DNA of 64,000 bases from Rubrivivax gelatinosus (GTDB taxonomy: Bacteria > Pseudomonadota > Gammaproteobacteria > Burkholderiales > Burkholderiaceae_C). Positions 10,972 to 21,900 of the stretch are shown one piece after another (the stretch's first letter is position 1; each line of letters opens with the position of its first letter). The stretch is from contig NZ_SLXD01000009.1 of the NCBI RefSeq assembly GCF_004340905.1, positions 62,001-126,000 of the forward strand, written 5' to 3'. Made by a program: the position numbers and the translations under genes. The notes below the pieces were generated by a model. That model was given only the letters and a program-made list of their open reading frames with translations. It had not been told where the DNA came from and did not search any database.

Positions 10972-12266
10972 GCCGCACGCTCCGCGGCCTTCAAGGCGCG
11001 TTTCAGGTCCTCGATCAGGTCGGCCGGGTCTTCCAGGCCGATCGACAGCCGCACCGTGCCGGGGCCTATGCCGGCGGCGGCCAGTGCCGCGTCGTCCATG
11101 CGGAAATGCGTCGTCGACGCCGGGTGGATGACCAGCGAGCGGCAGTCGCCGACGTTGGCCAGGTGCGAGAAGATCTGCAACGCCTCGATGAAGGCCTGGC
11201 CCTGGCGGCGGCTGCCGCGCAGGTCGACGCTGAACACCGAGCCGCAGCCGCGTGGCAGCAGGCGTTTGGCGAGTGCGTGGCTGGGGTGGCCCGGCAGCTC
11301 CGGGTGGCGCACCCGTTCGACGAAGGCCTGGCCGGCGAGGAACTCGGCGACGCGGTGTGCGTTGGCTACATGGCGCGCCATGCGCAGCGGCAGCGTCTCC
11401 AGTCCCTGCAGCACCAGCCAGGCGGTGTGCGGGCTCATGCAGGCGCCGAAGTCGCGCAGGCCTTCGCGGCGCGCGCGCAGCAGGAAGGCGCCGACCGTGC
11501 TCTCCTCGCTGAACACCATGCCGTGGAAACCGGCGTAGGGCTCGGTCAGTTCGGGGAAACGCCCCGAGGCCTCCCAGTCGAAGCTGCCGCCGTCGACCAG
11601 CACGCCGCCGACGACGGTGCCGTGGCCCGACAGGAACTTGGTCGCCGAATGGAAGACGAGGTCGGCGCCGTGAGCGAAGGGCTGGATCAGCCAGGGCGTC
11701 GTGAAAGTCGAGTCGACCAGCAGCGGCAGGCCGGCGTCGTGCGCGACGGCGGCCACGGCCGGGATGTCCAGCACCTCCAGCCCCGGGTTGCCCAGCGTCT
11801 CGCCGAACAGCAGGCGGGTGTTGGGCCGGATCGCGGCACGCCAGGCGTCGACGTCGGCGGGATCGACGAACGTCGTCTCGATGCCGAAACGCGGCAGCGT
11901 CCAGGCCAGCAGGTTGTGCGAGCCGCCATAGAGCGCCCGCGAGGCGACGAGGTGGCTGCCGGCGCCGGCGATCGTCGTGATCGCCAGGTGCAGCGCGGCC
12001 TGGCCGCTGGCGGTGGCGATGGCGCCGACGCCGCCTTCGAGTGCTGCCATGCGCTCCTCGAACACCGCCGTCGTCGGGTTGCTGATGCGGCTGTAGACGT
12101 GGCCTGAACGCTCCTGGTCGAAGAGCGCGGCGGCGCCCTCGGCGCTGTCGAAGACGAAGCTCGTCGTCAGGTGGATCGGCACCGCGCGTGCCCCGGTGGC
12201 GGGGTCGGGCGCGGCGCCGGCGTGAAGCGCTAGCGTGTCGAATCCGGGGTCTGACGGACCGGGCAT
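10968..12266 (-). CDS. metY: O-acetylhomoserine sulfhydrylase
   Basis: A 432-residue PLP enzyme of the Cys/Met metabolism family that makes homocysteine from O-acetylhomoserine and sulfide (cytoplasm, methionine synthesis). Seen: GFDTLALHAGAAPDPATGAR, the phosphate-binding YSRISNPTT motif, ATASGQAALHLA, GETLGNPGLEVLDI, VDSTFTTPWL and the Schiff-base lysine in HSATKFLSGHGTVVGG (Lys210). The long insert NPNT-like block and WEASGRFPELTEPY are typical of MetY rather than MetZ or MetB, whose chains are shorter (about 390). It leads a two-gene operon with the hydrolase and is divergent from the CBS gene, 52 bases between starts. Confidence 0.88.
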   Translation of the reverse strand: MPGPSDPGFDTLALHAGAAPDPATGARAVPIHLTTSFVFDSAEGAAALFDQERSGHVYSRISNPTTAVFEERMAALEGGVGAIATASGQAALHLAITTIAGAGSHLVASRALYGGSHNLLAWTLPRFGIETTFVDPADVDAWRAAIRPNTRLLFGETLGNPGLEVLDIPAVAAVAHDAGLPLLVDSTFTTPWLIQPFAHGADLVFHSATKFLSGHGTVVGGVLVDGGSFDWEASGRFPELTEPYAGFHGMVFSEESTVGAFLLRARREGLRDFGACMSPHTAWLVLQGLETLPLRMARHVANAHRVAEFLAGQAFVERVRHPELPGHPSHALAKRLLPRGCGSVFSVDLRGSRRQGQAFIEALQIFSHLANVGDCRSLVIHPASTTHFRMDDAALAAAGIGPGTVRLSIGLEDPADLIEDLKRALKAAERAA

Positions 12267-12306
12267 CGTTGACCTTCCACGGGGCAGGAGGGCGCCGATT
12301 GTGGGC

Positions 12307-12312
12307 TATATT
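12307..12312 (+). promoter_or_regulatory. Candidate -10 box of the CBS gene
   Basis: TATATT lies six bases before the ATG at 12319 in otherwise GC-rich DNA. Its distance would put the transcription start at or next to the start codon, giving a leaderless or near-leaderless message. No ribosome-binding site lies between the box and the ATG. No good -35 hexamer is visible at 17 bases. Confidence 0.35.
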
Positions 12313-12318
12313 GACCGC

Positions 12319-12780
12319 ATGAAAGTCACCGACATCCTGCGCGTCAAGGGCAACACGACCTACACGGTTTCGCCGGACCAGCTGCTCGCCGACGCGATGA
12401 AGTCGATGACCGAGTTCGACGTCGGTTCGCTGGTCGTCATGGAGCACGGCGACCTGGTCGGCATGCTGACCTTCCGCGAGGTGATCTCGGCGGTCGTCGA
12501 GTGCCACGGCAACGTCGGCAACCGCCACGTGCGTTCGGTGATGGACGACGCGCCGCTGACCTGCACGCCCGAGACCAACATCGACGAGGTGCGCCGCATG
12601 ATGCTGCTGCGCCACGCGCGCTACATGCCGGTGCTGGACCACGGCACGCTGATGGGCGTGATCTCGTTCTACGACGTCGCCAAGTCGGTGGTCGACGCGC
12701 AGGACTTCGAGAACCGCATGCTGAAGGCCTACATCAAGGACTGGCCCGAGGAAGACGCCTCGGCGCGGCCGACGGCCTGA
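12319..12780 (+). CDS. Two-CBS-domain protein
   Basis: A 153-residue protein made of two CBS motifs. The first (about residues 3-60) has [49 protein letters not shown]; the second (about 75-135) has [53 protein letters not shown] pairs bind adenine nucleotides and usually sense energy state; stand-alone proteins of this size have no assigned target. The ATG at 12319 is chosen because it fits the family N-terminus; an upstream in-frame ATG at 12235 would extend into the metY gene. Confidence 0.88.
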   Translation: MKVTDILRVKGNTTYTVSPDQLLADAMKSMTEFDVGSLVVMEHGDLVGMLTFREVISAVVECHGNVGNRHVRSVMDDAPLTCTPETNIDEVRRMMLLRHARYMPVLDHGTLMGVISFYDVAKSVVDAQDFENRMLKAYIKDWPEEDASARPTA

Positions 12781-12835
12781 GCGGCCCGGCCGGGGGCCGC
12801 CGCATAGAATCCGCTGCCCCCAACGCAGCGTTCCC

Positions 12836-13945
12836 ATGTCCGGCAGCACCCTCGGCGAACTCTTTCGCGTCACCAATTTCGGCGAGAGCCACGGCCCGGC
12901 GATCGGCTGCGTCATCGACGGCTGCCCGCCCGGCCTGGCGCTGTCCGAAGCCGACATCCAGCCCGAGCTCGACCGCCGTCGCCCCGGCACCAGCCGCCAC
13001 GTCACGCAGCGCCAGGAAGCCGACCGGGTGCAGATCCTGTCGGGCGTCTACGAAGGCCTGACCACCGGCACGCCGATCGCGCTGCTGATCCAGAACACCG
13101 ACCAGCGCAGCAAGGATTACGGCAACCTGCTGGACACCTTCCGCCCCGGCCACGCCGACTACGCCTACTGGCGCAAGTACGGCCTGCGTGACCCGCGTGG
13201 CGGCGGGCGTTCGTCGGCACGCACCACGGCGCCGACGGTGGCGGCTGGCGCCGTCGCGCGCAAGTGGCTGCGCGAGCGTCACGGCTGCACCTTCACCGGC
13301 TGGATGAGCGCACTCGGCGAGATCGAGATCCCGTTCGAGGACGAGCGCCACATCGGTGCCAACGACTTCTTCGCCGCCAACGCCAGCGACATCCCGCGGC
13401 TGGAGGCCTACATGGACACGCTGCGCAAGGCCGGCGACTCCTGCGGCGCACGCATCGAGGTGCGCGCGCGCGGCGTGCCGGCGGGCCTGGGCGAGCCGCT
13501 CTATGACCGCCTGGACGCAGCCATCGCCCACGCGATGATGGGCCTGAACGCCGTCAAGGGCGTCGAGATCGGCGCCGGCTTCGCCTGTGTCGCCCAGCGC
13601 GGCAGCGAACACGGCGACGAGCTGACGCCCGAGGGCTTCGCCAGCAACCACGCCGGCGGCGTGCTCGGCGGCATCTCCACCGGGCAGGAGCTGGTGGTGC
13701 GCCTGGCGATCAAGCCGACGAGCTCGATCCGCATCGCCCGCGCCTCGATCGACCGCGCCGGCCAGCCGACGACCGTCGAGACCCACGGCCGCCACGACCC
13801 CTGCGTCGGCATCCGCGCGACGCCGATCGCCGAGGCGCTGCTGGCGCTGGTGGTGATGGACCACGTGCTGCGCCAGCGTGCGCAGTGCGGCGACGTCGAG
13901 CTGCCGATCCCGCCGATCCCCGCGGCCCGGCCGGCCGGCGCTTGA
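12836..13945 (+). CDS. aroC: Chorismate synthase
   Basis: A 369-residue enzyme that converts 5-enolpyruvylshikimate-3-phosphate to chorismate with reduced FMN, the last common step of aromatic synthesis. All three signatures are present: [18 protein letters not shown] near the N-terminus, [19 protein letters not shown] in the middle and [16 protein letters not shown] near the end. Length is normal (about 360). The last 20 residues, Pro-rich, are outside the conserved core. The stop overlaps the TTG start of the MFS gene. Confidence 0.97.
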   Translation: MSGSTLGELFRVTNFGESHGPAIGCVIDGCPPGLALSEADIQPELDRRRPGTSRHVTQRQEADRVQILSGVYEGLTTGTPIALLIQNTDQRSKDYGNLLDTFRPGHADYAYWRKYGLRDPRGGGRSSARTTAPTVAAGAVARKWLRERHGCTFTGWMSALGEIEIPFEDERHIGANDFFAANASDIPRLEAYMDTLRKAGDSCGARIEVRARGVPAGLGEPLYDRLDAAIAHAMMGLNAVKGVEIGAGFACVAQRGSEHGDELTPEGFASNHAGGVLGGISTGQELVVRLAIKPTSSIRIARASIDRAGQPTTVETHGRHDPCVGIRATPIAEALLALVVMDHVLRQRAQCGDVELPIPPIPAARPAGA

Positions 13946-15114
13946 GCCCCGCGCCCACCGGGCTGCGCGCCTTCGGCGCGGTCTGGTTCGTCTATTTCGC
14001 CGGCATCGCGCTGTTCAACCCCTACGCGCCGCTCTGGTTCAAGGAGCTGGGCTTCTCGACGCTGCTGATCGGCGCGGTGGCCTCGCTGCAGAGCTGGACC
14101 CGCGTCGTCGCGCCCTACGGCTGGGGCTGGTGGGCCGACCACGGCGGGGGCCGCGTGCGCCTGATCCGGCTGGCCGCGGCGATCGCGCTCGCGGCAGCGG
14201 CCGGTTTTCTCGTCGCCCGTGGCGAATGGGCGGTCGCGGCCTGCACTGCGGCGCTGTTCCTGGCCAACGGCGCGATCGTGCCGCTGTCCGAAGCCGCGCT
14301 GGCCGCGCGGCTGAGCGCCGGCGGCGGCTTCGACGCGAGCCGCTACGGCCGTGTGCGTGTCTGGGGCTCGATCGGCTTCGTCGTCTCGGTGGTGGCCGCC
14401 GGCGCGCTGCTGCAGCGCCAGGGCATCGCCCTGTTCCCGCTGCTGCTGTGCGCGCTGTACGCGCTGCTGCTGGGGGTGGCGCTGCGCCTGCCCGGCGGCG
14501 GCGCCGATGCGGCGCCCACCACGGCGCCGCCGCCGGTGCTGCCGGTGCTGCGCCGGCCGGCCGTGGCCTGGTTCTTCGCCTCGGTGGCGCTGACGGTGCT
14601 GGCGCACACCGCGCTCTACGCCTTCTTCTCGCTGCTGCTGGACGCGCGCGGTTACCCCAAGAGCGCCGTCGGCGCGCTGTGGGCGGTGTCGGTGCTGGTG
14701 GAGATCGTCTTCTTCTGGTTCCAGGGCCAGGCGCTGGGGCGTTTCGACGCCTACCGCTGGCTGCAGTGGGCGGGGCTGGCGTCGGCGCTGCGTTTCGCGC
14801 TGACGGCCGTCGCCGGGGCGTCGACGGCGCTGCTGGTGCTCGCCCAGTTGCTGCACGCGCTGACCTTCGCGGCCCACCACGCCGCCAGCATCGTGCTGGT
14901 GAGCCGCCACTTCCCGGGCGCGCTGCGCACGCGCGGCCAGGCGCTGTACTCGGTGCTCGGCTACGGCGTTCCGGGCGTGATCGGCGGGCTGGCCGGCGGC
15001 TGGGTGGCCGAGCACCACGGGCTGTCCACCGTCTTCTGGCTGGCGGCCGTTGCCGGCCTCGGCGGCGCTGCGGCGGCGGCCAAGGCGTCGAAATGTGACG
15101 TCGAGGTCACGTAA
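13942..15114 (+). CDS. MFS permease, HcaT/3-phenylpropionate-transporter-like
   Basis: A 390-residue major facilitator protein with about 12 hydrophobic helices. It begins [33 protein letters not shown] and has [17 protein letters not shown], the pattern of the PPP (phenylpropionate permease) and nucleoside symporter-like MFS group. Substrate unknown. No ATG fits: I chose the TTG at 13942, which overlaps the aroC stop (TTGA) and gives coupling; a GTG at 13981 is the alternative. Despite the link to aroC, there is no direct evidence that it handles aromatic compounds. Confidence 0.83.
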   Translation: MSPAPTGLRAFGAVWFVYFAGIALFNPYAPLWFKELGFSTLLIGAVASLQSWTRVVAPYGWGWWADHGGGRVRLIRLAAAIALAAAAGFLVARGEWAVAACTAALFLANGAIVPLSEAALAARLSAGGGFDASRYGRVRVWGSIGFVVSVVAAGALLQRQGIALFPLLLCALYALLLGVALRLPGGGADAAPTTAPPPVLPVLRRPAVAWFFASVALTVLAHTALYAFFSLLLDARGYPKSAVGALWAVSVLVEIVFFWFQGQALGRFDAYRWLQWAGLASALRFALTAVAGASTALLVLAQLLHALTFAAHHAASIVLVSRHFPGALRTRGQALYSVLGYGVPGVIGGLAGGWVAEHHGLSTVFWLAAVAGLGGAAAAAKASKCDVEVT

Positions 15115-15117
15115 CCC

Positions 15118-15132
15118 GCTTCAGACTGAAGC
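15118..15132 (+). terminator. Weak hairpin after the MFS gene
   Basis: GCTTCA-GAC-TGAAGC forms a six-base-pair stem with a three-base loop just past the MFS stop. No T tract follows, so it is at most a weak or factor-dependent terminator. Confidence 0.35.
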
Positions 15133-15195
15133 CGCGAGCGCCGATAACCGGGACGGCGAATCCTGCGCCGGCCGGCCCCTACCGCACCTGACCCG

Positions 15196-17598
15196 ATGGA
15201 ACCCAGCACGTCGACCACGCCCGCCAGCGTCGACCGCGCGCACCGGCGCATCCGCCATGCGCTGCTGTTCACCTTCGTCGCGCTGGTGGCGCTGGCAGGT
15301 TTCCAGTCCTGGTACAACGGCCGCCTCGAACGTGTGCGCGCGCTGGACGCCGACCTCGTCGGCCTGGCCGGCACGCAGCGCATCTTCTGCCAGCAGATCG
15401 GCCGCCTGGCCGCGCTGGCCGAAGGGGGCGAACTGCGGTCGGGCGGCGATGCCCAGCTGATCTCCGACGCCATCGAGCGCTCGCGCAGCGACGCCCTGCT
15501 GGTCGAGACCCTGCTGTCGGCGCAGCGCGTGCTGTCCGGCCGCAACGAGGCGGCGGTGGCGGCGGCGCTGTCGCGCTGGCAGGACACGCGCGAGCGCCTC
15601 TGGTACCGCGCCGATTCGATGGTCCGGCACCTGGGCCTGCACGACGGCGAGGGCATCACGACGGCCGCCTATGCGCTGCAGGCGGAGATCGAGCCGGCGA
15701 TCGCCGCCGCCGATCTGCTCTACCAGCGTCTGCAGGAGGCCTCGCAGTCGCGTGCCGTGCACCAGGCCCGCATGCTGCAGTGGGGCGTCGGCCTGACGCT
15801 GCTGGTGCTGGCGGCGGTGGTGATGCTGGTCGCGGTGCCGACGGCGCGCGCCCTGCGCACCCAGGTGCAGCGCCTGTCGGCCCAGACGCGCGAGCTGCGC
15901 CGCCTGGCGCAGATCGTCTCGCGCACCGACAACGGCGTCATCGTGTCCGGGCTGGACGGGCGCATCGAGTGGGTCAACGACGGCTTCGTGCGCCTGACCG
16001 GCTGGTCGGCCGACGAGGTGCGCGGCCGCCCGGTCGATGTCGCGCTGCACAGCGCCGACAACGACCCGGCCGACGTCGCGCCCTACCACGAGGCGCTGCG
16101 CACGCGCGGGCCGGCACGCTTCGAGGTGCTGACCCGCCGCAAGCACGCGAGCGACGGCTGGTTCGAGGTCGACCTGCAGCCGATGCTCGACGAAGACGGC
16201 GGGCACTGCGGCTACGTCTTCCTGGCCACCGACGTCACCGGCCGCCACGAGCTGAGCGAGCGCCTGCGCCAGGCCGCCAGCACCGACGCGCTGACCGGCC
16301 TGCCCAACCGGGCCGCGGCGATCCAGCGCCTGCACCGTGCGATCGGCCACGCGCGCCGCCACCCGGGCTACGGCTTCGCGGTGCTGTTCATGGACTTCGA
16401 CCGTTTCAAGCAGATCAACGACACGCTCGGCCACCACGAAGGCGACGGGCTGCTCAAGCAGATGGCGCAGCGCATCGAGCTGGCGCTGCGTCCGGGCGAT
16501 GCGGTCGCACGGGTCGGCGGCGAACACACCGCGGCGCGCCTGGGCGGCGACGAGTTCGTCGTCGTGCTCGATGGCGTCGCCGGCGCCGAGGCGGCACGGG
16601 CGATCGCCGAGCGGCTGCTGCTCGACCTGGCCGAGCCCTACACGGTGGATGGCCGCTCGGTGCAGTCGACCGTCAGCATCGGCGTCGTCGTCGCCGGCGC
16701 CGACGCACGCAGCCCCGACGAGCTGCTGCGCGACGCCGACACCGCGATGTACGAGGCCAAACGTGCCGGCCGCGACTGCTGCATGGTCTTCGACCCGGCG
16801 ATGCACGAACGTGTCGTGCGCCAGCTGGAGAACGAGAACGACCTGCGCCGCGCGCTGCGCGAGGACGAGCTCTTCGTCGTCTACCAGCCGATCGTCGCGC
16901 TGCCGGGCGGCCGCGCCACCGGCGTCGAGGCGCTGGTGCGCTGGCGTCACCCGACCCGCGGCGTCGTGTCGCCGGCCGAGTTCATCGCCGTGGCCGAGGA
17001 AGTCGGCCTGATCGACCAGATCGGCGAGTACGTGCTGCGCGAGAGCTGCGCGCGTTTTGCCGACTGGCGCTCGCGCCTGGGGTCCCGGGCGCCGGGGCAG
17101 CTCAACGTCAACCTGTCGCGCGCCCAGCTGCGTTCGCCGGGGCTGGTCGAGCAGGTGCGCGCCACGCTGGAGCGGCACGGCCTCGCGCCGGGCCTGCTGC
17201 AGCTGGAGGTGACCGAGACGCTGGCGGCGCAGGACGAGGGGGTGCAGGCGACGCTGCGTGCGCTCAAGCAGCTGGGCGTGCGCCTGGCGCTCGACGACTT
17301 CGGCACCGGTTACTCGTCGCTCGCCTGTCTGCACCTGCTGCCGGTGGACACGGTGAAGATCGACCGCAGCTTCATCGCCCACGCCGAGACGGTGGAGTAC
17401 CACCGCGTGCTGATCGAGGCCACGATCCGGGTCGCGCAGTCGCTGGACATGGTGACGGTGGCCGAAGGCATCGAGACCGCCGGCCAGGCGGCGCTGATGA
17501 CGCGGCTGCGCTGCGACCACGGCCAGGGCTGGCTCTACGGCCGTCCGGTCGAGGCGGCCGAACTCGAGCGCCGCATCACCGAGGCGACGGCGGCCTGA
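15196..17598 (+). CDS. Membrane PAS-GGDEF-EAL cyclic-di-GMP enzyme
   Basis: An 800-residue inner-membrane signalling protein. Two membrane helices (about 21-43 and 196-216) frame a periplasmic domain whose LAGTQRIFCQQIGRLA resembles the PilJ-type sensor helix of chemoreceptors. A PAS domain follows (about 235-345: NGVIVSGLDGRIEWVNDGFV, LTGWSADEVRGR). The GGDEF motif is intact (450-454), preceded by an extra stretch (VGGEHTAA) between VAR and RLGGDEF. The EAL domain has its motif at 578-580 plus LNVNLSR, LEVTET, LDDFGTGYSS and AEGIET, so both cyclase and phosphodiesterase sites look usable. Likely controls attachment or motility in answer to a periplasmic cue. It stands alone in its transcription unit. 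Confidence 0.93.
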   Translation: MEPSTSTTPASVDRAHRRIRHALLFTFVALVALAGFQSWYNGRLERVRALDADLVGLAGTQRIFCQQIGRLAALAEGGELRSGGDAQLISDAIERSRSDALLVETLLSAQRVLSGRNEAAVAAALSRWQDTRERLWYRADSMVRHLGLHDGEGITTAAYALQAEIEPAIAAADLLYQRLQEASQSRAVHQARMLQWGVGLTLLVLAAVVMLVAVPTARALRTQVQRLSAQTRELRRLAQIVSRTDNGVIVSGLDGRIEWVNDGFVRLTGWSADEVRGRPVDVALHSADNDPADVAPYHEALRTRGPARFEVLTRRKHASDGWFEVDLQPMLDEDGGHCGYVFLATDVTGRHELSERLRQAASTDALTGLPNRAAAIQRLHRAIGHARRHPGYGFAVLFMDFDRFKQINDTLGHHEGDGLLKQMAQRIELALRPGDAVARVGGEHTAARLGGDEFVVVLDGVAGAEAARAIAERLLLDLAEPYTVDGRSVQSTVSIGVVVAGADARSPDELLRDADTAMYEAKRAGRDCCMVFDPAMHERVVRQLENENDLRRALREDELFVVYQPIVALPGGRATGVEALVRWRHPTRGVVSPAEFIAVAEEVGLIDQIGEYVLRESCARFADWRSRLGSRAPGQLNVNLSRAQLRSPGLVEQVRATLERHGLAPGLLQLEVTETLAAQDEGVQATLRALKQLGVRLALDDFGTGYSSLACLHLLPVDTVKIDRSFIAHAETVEYHRVLIEATIRVAQSLDMVTVAEGIETAGQAALMTRLRCDHGQGWLYGRPVEAAELERRITEATAA

Positions 17599-17758
17599 GA
17601 GGCCCTGCGCCGCCGTTCGTCGCCGCGGCTTGCCGTCCGTCGGCGCGTCCGGCAGCTGATGCCGCCGCCGCTGCGCTTCGTCGCAGCGCCGTCAGGGGCA
17701 TCGGCCGCCTTCCTACACTGCGAGCCGCTGCCCGCCAAGGGCGGCCAGGAGGCATTCG

Positions 17759-18922
17759 ATGAGAACGAGAACCTGGGTGTCGGCCGCCGTCGTGCTGGCA
17801 CTCGCCGGCGGCGGTGCCGCCGTCTGGATGAAGAACGCCGGGGGCAAGCCCGCCGACAAGCCGGCCGGCCCGCCGCCGCTGGAGTTTGTCGCCCGCGAGG
17901 TGACGCTGCCGCAGCGCGCCTCGATGCCTGAGCGCATCGAGTTCTCCGGCCCGCTGGTTGCGCCGCAGACGGCCATCGTGCGCGCCAAGGCCGCCGGCAC
18001 GCTGCTGGCGCTGGAGGTCGCCGAAGGCAGCCGCGTCAAGGCCGGCCAGCCGCTGGGGCGCATGGACCTGTCCGAGCTGTCCAGCCGCGTCGCCGAGCGC
18101 GACGCCCAGCTCGCCGCCGCCAAGGCCACGCTGGTGCAGGCCGAGCGCACGCACGAGTCCAACGAACGCCTGGCGCAGCAGAAGTTCATCTCGCCGATCG
18201 CGCTGGAGAACTCGCGCGCCGCACTCGAGACCGCACGTGGCGCCTTCGACGCCGCCGGGGCGGCGCGCGACACGGTGCGCACCACGATGCGCGAGGCCGC
18301 GCTGGTGGCGCCGATCTCGGGCATCGTCGCCAAGCGCCACGCGGTGCCCGGCGAGAAGCTGGCCGAGGAGCAGCAGCTGCTGACCATCGTCGACATCCGG
18401 GAGCTCGAGCTTGCCGGCAGCGTCGGCACGCACGAGGTGGGCAAGCTGACGCCGGGCATGACGGCTGAAGTGCGCATCGAAGGGCTGGCCGAGCCTTTTG
18501 CCGGCCGTATCGCGCGCATCGCGCCGGCCGCCGAGGCCGGCACGCGTTCGATCGGCGTGACGATCGCGCTGGACAACCCCGGCGAGCGCCTGCGCGCCGG
18601 CCAGTACGCCGTCGCCGCGGTGACGCTGAAGGATGCCGCCGAGCGCCTGACGCTGCCGGTGGACGCGGTCGCGCGTGTCGGCGGCCAGGACCACGTCTGG
18701 GTCATCGAGAACGGCGTGCTCGCGCGCCGTGCGGTCAAGCTCGGCCGCCGCGACGACGCCGCCGGCCGTGTCGAACTGCTGTCGGGCGTGCCCGAGAAGG
18801 CGACGGTGCTGGCGATGCGCTTCGACAACCTGCGCGAAGGCGCCAAGGCGCAGGTCGCCACGGCCGGCAGCGCGGGGTCGGTGGCCTCGGCGGCTTCGGC
18901 GCCCGACACCCGCGTGGAGTAA
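17759..18922 (+). CDS. RND efflux periplasmic adaptor (membrane fusion protein)
   Basis: A 387-residue HlyD/AcrA-type adaptor. One N-terminal membrane anchor or signal (WVSAAVVLALAGGGAAVW) is followed by a first barrel-lipoyl half (IEFSGPLVAPQTAIVRAKAAGTLLALEVAEGSRVKAGQPLGRMD). An alpha-hairpin comes next (SRVAERDAQLAAAKATLVQAERTHESNERLAQQKF), then the second lipoyl half (ALVAPISGIVAKRHAVPGEKL) and the beta-barrel. It bridges the RND pump to an outer-membrane channel, which is not encoded here. It precedes the pump gene by three bases. A TACACT at 17714 could be its -10 box. Confidence 0.92.
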   Translation: MRTRTWVSAAVVLALAGGGAAVWMKNAGGKPADKPAGPPPLEFVAREVTLPQRASMPERIEFSGPLVAPQTAIVRAKAAGTLLALEVAEGSRVKAGQPLGRMDLSELSSRVAERDAQLAAAKATLVQAERTHESNERLAQQKFISPIALENSRAALETARGAFDAAGAARDTVRTTMREAALVAPISGIVAKRHAVPGEKLAEEQQLLTIVDIRELELAGSVGTHEVGKLTPGMTAEVRIEGLAEPFAGRIARIAPAAEAGTRSIGVTIALDNPGERLRAGQYAVAAVTLKDAAERLTLPVDAVARVGGQDHVWVIENGVLARRAVKLGRRDDAAGRVELLSGVPEKATVLAMRFDNLREGAKAQVATAGSAGSVASAASAPDTRVE

Positions 18923-18925
18923 GGC

Positions 18926-21900
18926 ATGTGGATCACCCGCGTCGCGATCCGCAACCCCGTCTTCGCGACCATGGTCATGGTCGCGCTGTGCGTGCTGGGG
19001 CTGTTCTCCTACGTCCGCCTGGGCGTCGAGCAGATGCCCGACATCGCGCTGCCCGGCGCCTACGTCGAGGTGTCGTATCCGGGCGCCTCGCCGGAGGCGG
19101 TGGAGCGTGAGGTCACCAAGCCGCTGGAGGAGTCGGTCAACGGCATCGCCGGCGTCAAGCGCCTGACCTCGCGCAGCTTCGAGGGCCGCAGCCAGACCAG
19201 CATCGAGTTCACGCTGGACACCGACATGGGCCGCGCGATGCAGGACGTGCGCGACCGCGTCGCCGCCGCCCAGGCGCGTTTCCCCGACGACGCCGAGCCG
19301 CCGCTGATCAACCGCTTCGACAACGAGAACTCGCAGCCGGTCGTCGCGCTGGCGCTGCTGTCGGACACGCGCAGCCAGCGCGAGCTGTCGATCATGGCCG
19401 ACCAGGTGGTCAGCCGGCGGCTGCAGCGCGTGGAAGGCGTCGCGCGCGTCGACGTCAGCGGCCTGGCGCTGCGCGAGGTGCGCATCGACCTGGACCCCGA
19501 GCGCCTGCGCGCCTACGCGGTGACGCCAGCCGAGGTGGCTACCGCGCTGGACGAGGCCAACGCCGACGAGCCGGTGGGCCTGCTCAGCAACGATCGCGCC
19601 GACGCCCTCCTGCGCGTCGAGGGCCGCGTGCGCGACCCGCGCCAGTTCGAGCAGGTCATCGTCGCCCACCGCAACGGCCTGCCGCTGCGCCTGGGCGACC
19701 TGGGCCGGCTGGTCGAGCGCGAGCGCGAGCCCGACTCCTTCGCCCGGCTCAACGGCCGCACGGCGATCAACTTCAACGTCTTCAAGCAGCAGGACGCGAA
19801 CATCGTCGCCACCGGCGAGAAGGTGAAGGAGGCGATGGACGAGCTCGGCCGCACGCTGCCGCCGGACACCAAACTCGAGCTCGTCTACGCCGCCAGCGAC
19901 TGGGTCAAGGGCTCGCTGGTCGGCCTGCGCCACACGCTGATCGAAGGCGCGCTGCTGACGGTGGCCATCGTCTTCCTGTTCCTGCATTCGTGGCGCAGCA
20001 CGGTCATCACCGGGCTGACGCTGCCGATCGCGGTGATCTCCAGCTTCATCGCCGTGCACGCCTTCGGCTTCACGCTGAACTTCATGACGATGATGGCGCT
20101 GTCGCTGTGCATCGGCCTGCTGATCGACGACGCGATCGTCGTGCGCGAGAACATCGTGCGCCACGTGCACATGGGCAAGGACCACTACACCGCCGCCGAC
20201 GAAGGCACGCGCGAGATCGGCCTGGCGGTGATGGCGACGACCTTCGCGCTGTGCGCGGTGTTCGTGCCGGTGGCCTTCATGGGCGGGATCATCGGCAAGT
20301 TCTTCTACCCCTTCGGCATCACCGTCGTCGTCGCGGTGCTGGTCAGCCTCTTCGTCAGCTTCACGCTCGACCCGATGCTGTCCAGCGTCTGGCGCGACCC
20401 GCCGTCGGCGCGCCTGGCGCGGCTGCCGGTCATCGGCGCGATGCTGCGCGGCGTCGACCGCGGCATGGACTTGCTGCACACGGTCTACGAGCGCCTGATC
20501 CACTGGGCCTTCGGCCCGAAACGCTGGCGCCTGTTCGGCGTGCCGGCCTTCGCGCGGCCCTTCGGCGCCGACGGCCTGCGCGACCGCAGCCAGCGCCGCC
20601 GCTGGCGCTGGGCGACGCTGACGCCGCGAGGCGTCGTGATGGCCGCCGGCGGGGCGAGTTTCGTCGGCGCGCTGATGCTGGCGCCCCTGGTCGGCTCGGA
20701 GTTCGTGCCGCAGACCGACGAGGGCTTCACGCAGCTGTCGATCCGCATGCCGGTGGGCTCCAGCCTGGAGCGCAGCGACGCCAAGGTGCGCCAGGTCGAG
20801 GAGATCGTCGCCTCCTTCCCCGAGGTCAAGAACGTCGCCACCACGGTCGGCGGCCAGGGCGCGGGGCTGTCGACCGGCCGCAACCAGGCGGTGCTGAACA
20901 TCAGCCTGCTCGACCGGCGTGAGCGCTCGCGCACGCAGAAGCAGGTCGAGGACGCGATGCGCGAGCGCATCGCGGCGATCCCGGGCATCGAGACCTCGGT
21001 CGGCTTCGACCGCCCGATCTACGTCGCCATCCTCGGCAGCGACCCCGAGGGCCTGGCGCGCGTGGCCAGCGACTTCGCCGAGAAGGTGAAGAAGATCCCG
21101 GGCATCGCCGACGTCGAACTCTCGGTCAAGCCGGGCGTGCCGGCCTACGCGGTGCGTCTGCTGCCGGCGGCGGTGCGCGAGCTCGGCCTGACGGCGCCGC
21201 AGCTGGCGTCCAGCCTGCGTGCCTACGTCAACGGCGAGGCCGCGACCTACTGGACGACGCCCGACGGCGAGCAGGTCGAGGTGCTGCTGCGCCTGCCGCA
21301 GGCCTCGCGCGAGCAGCTTGAGCAGATGCGCAAGCTGCCGGTGGCGTTCGCCAAGGACGGCACGCCGATCCCGCTGGACGCGGTGGCCTCGATCGAGTCG
21401 GTGGTCAATCCGGAGGTCATCCGGCGCCAGAACCTGCAGCGCCGCGAGGCGATCTTCGCCGGCGTGCAGGGCCGCCCGGCGGGCGACGTCGGCGCCGACG
21501 TGCAGAAGCTGATCGCCGAGACTTCGCTGCCGCCGGGTTTCAGCTTCGACGTTGGCGGCCAGACCAAGGACCAGAACGAGGCCTTCCAGGGCATGCTGGG
21601 CGCGATGGCGCTGGCGGTGATCTTCATCTACATCGTGCTGGCCAGCCAGTTCGGCAGCTTCGTGCAGCCGGTGGCGATCATGGCCTCGCTGCCGCTGTCG
21701 CTGATCGGCGTGATGATCGCCTTGCTGGTCTCGGGCTCGACGCTCAACGTCTTCTCGATGATCGGCCTGGTGATGCTGATGGGCCTGGTGACGAAGAACG
21801 CGATCCTGCTCGTCGACTTCGCCAACCACGCGCGGCGCGACGGCGCCAGCGTGCACGAGGCGCTGCTGCAGGCGGGGCTGACGCGCATGCGGCCGATCGT

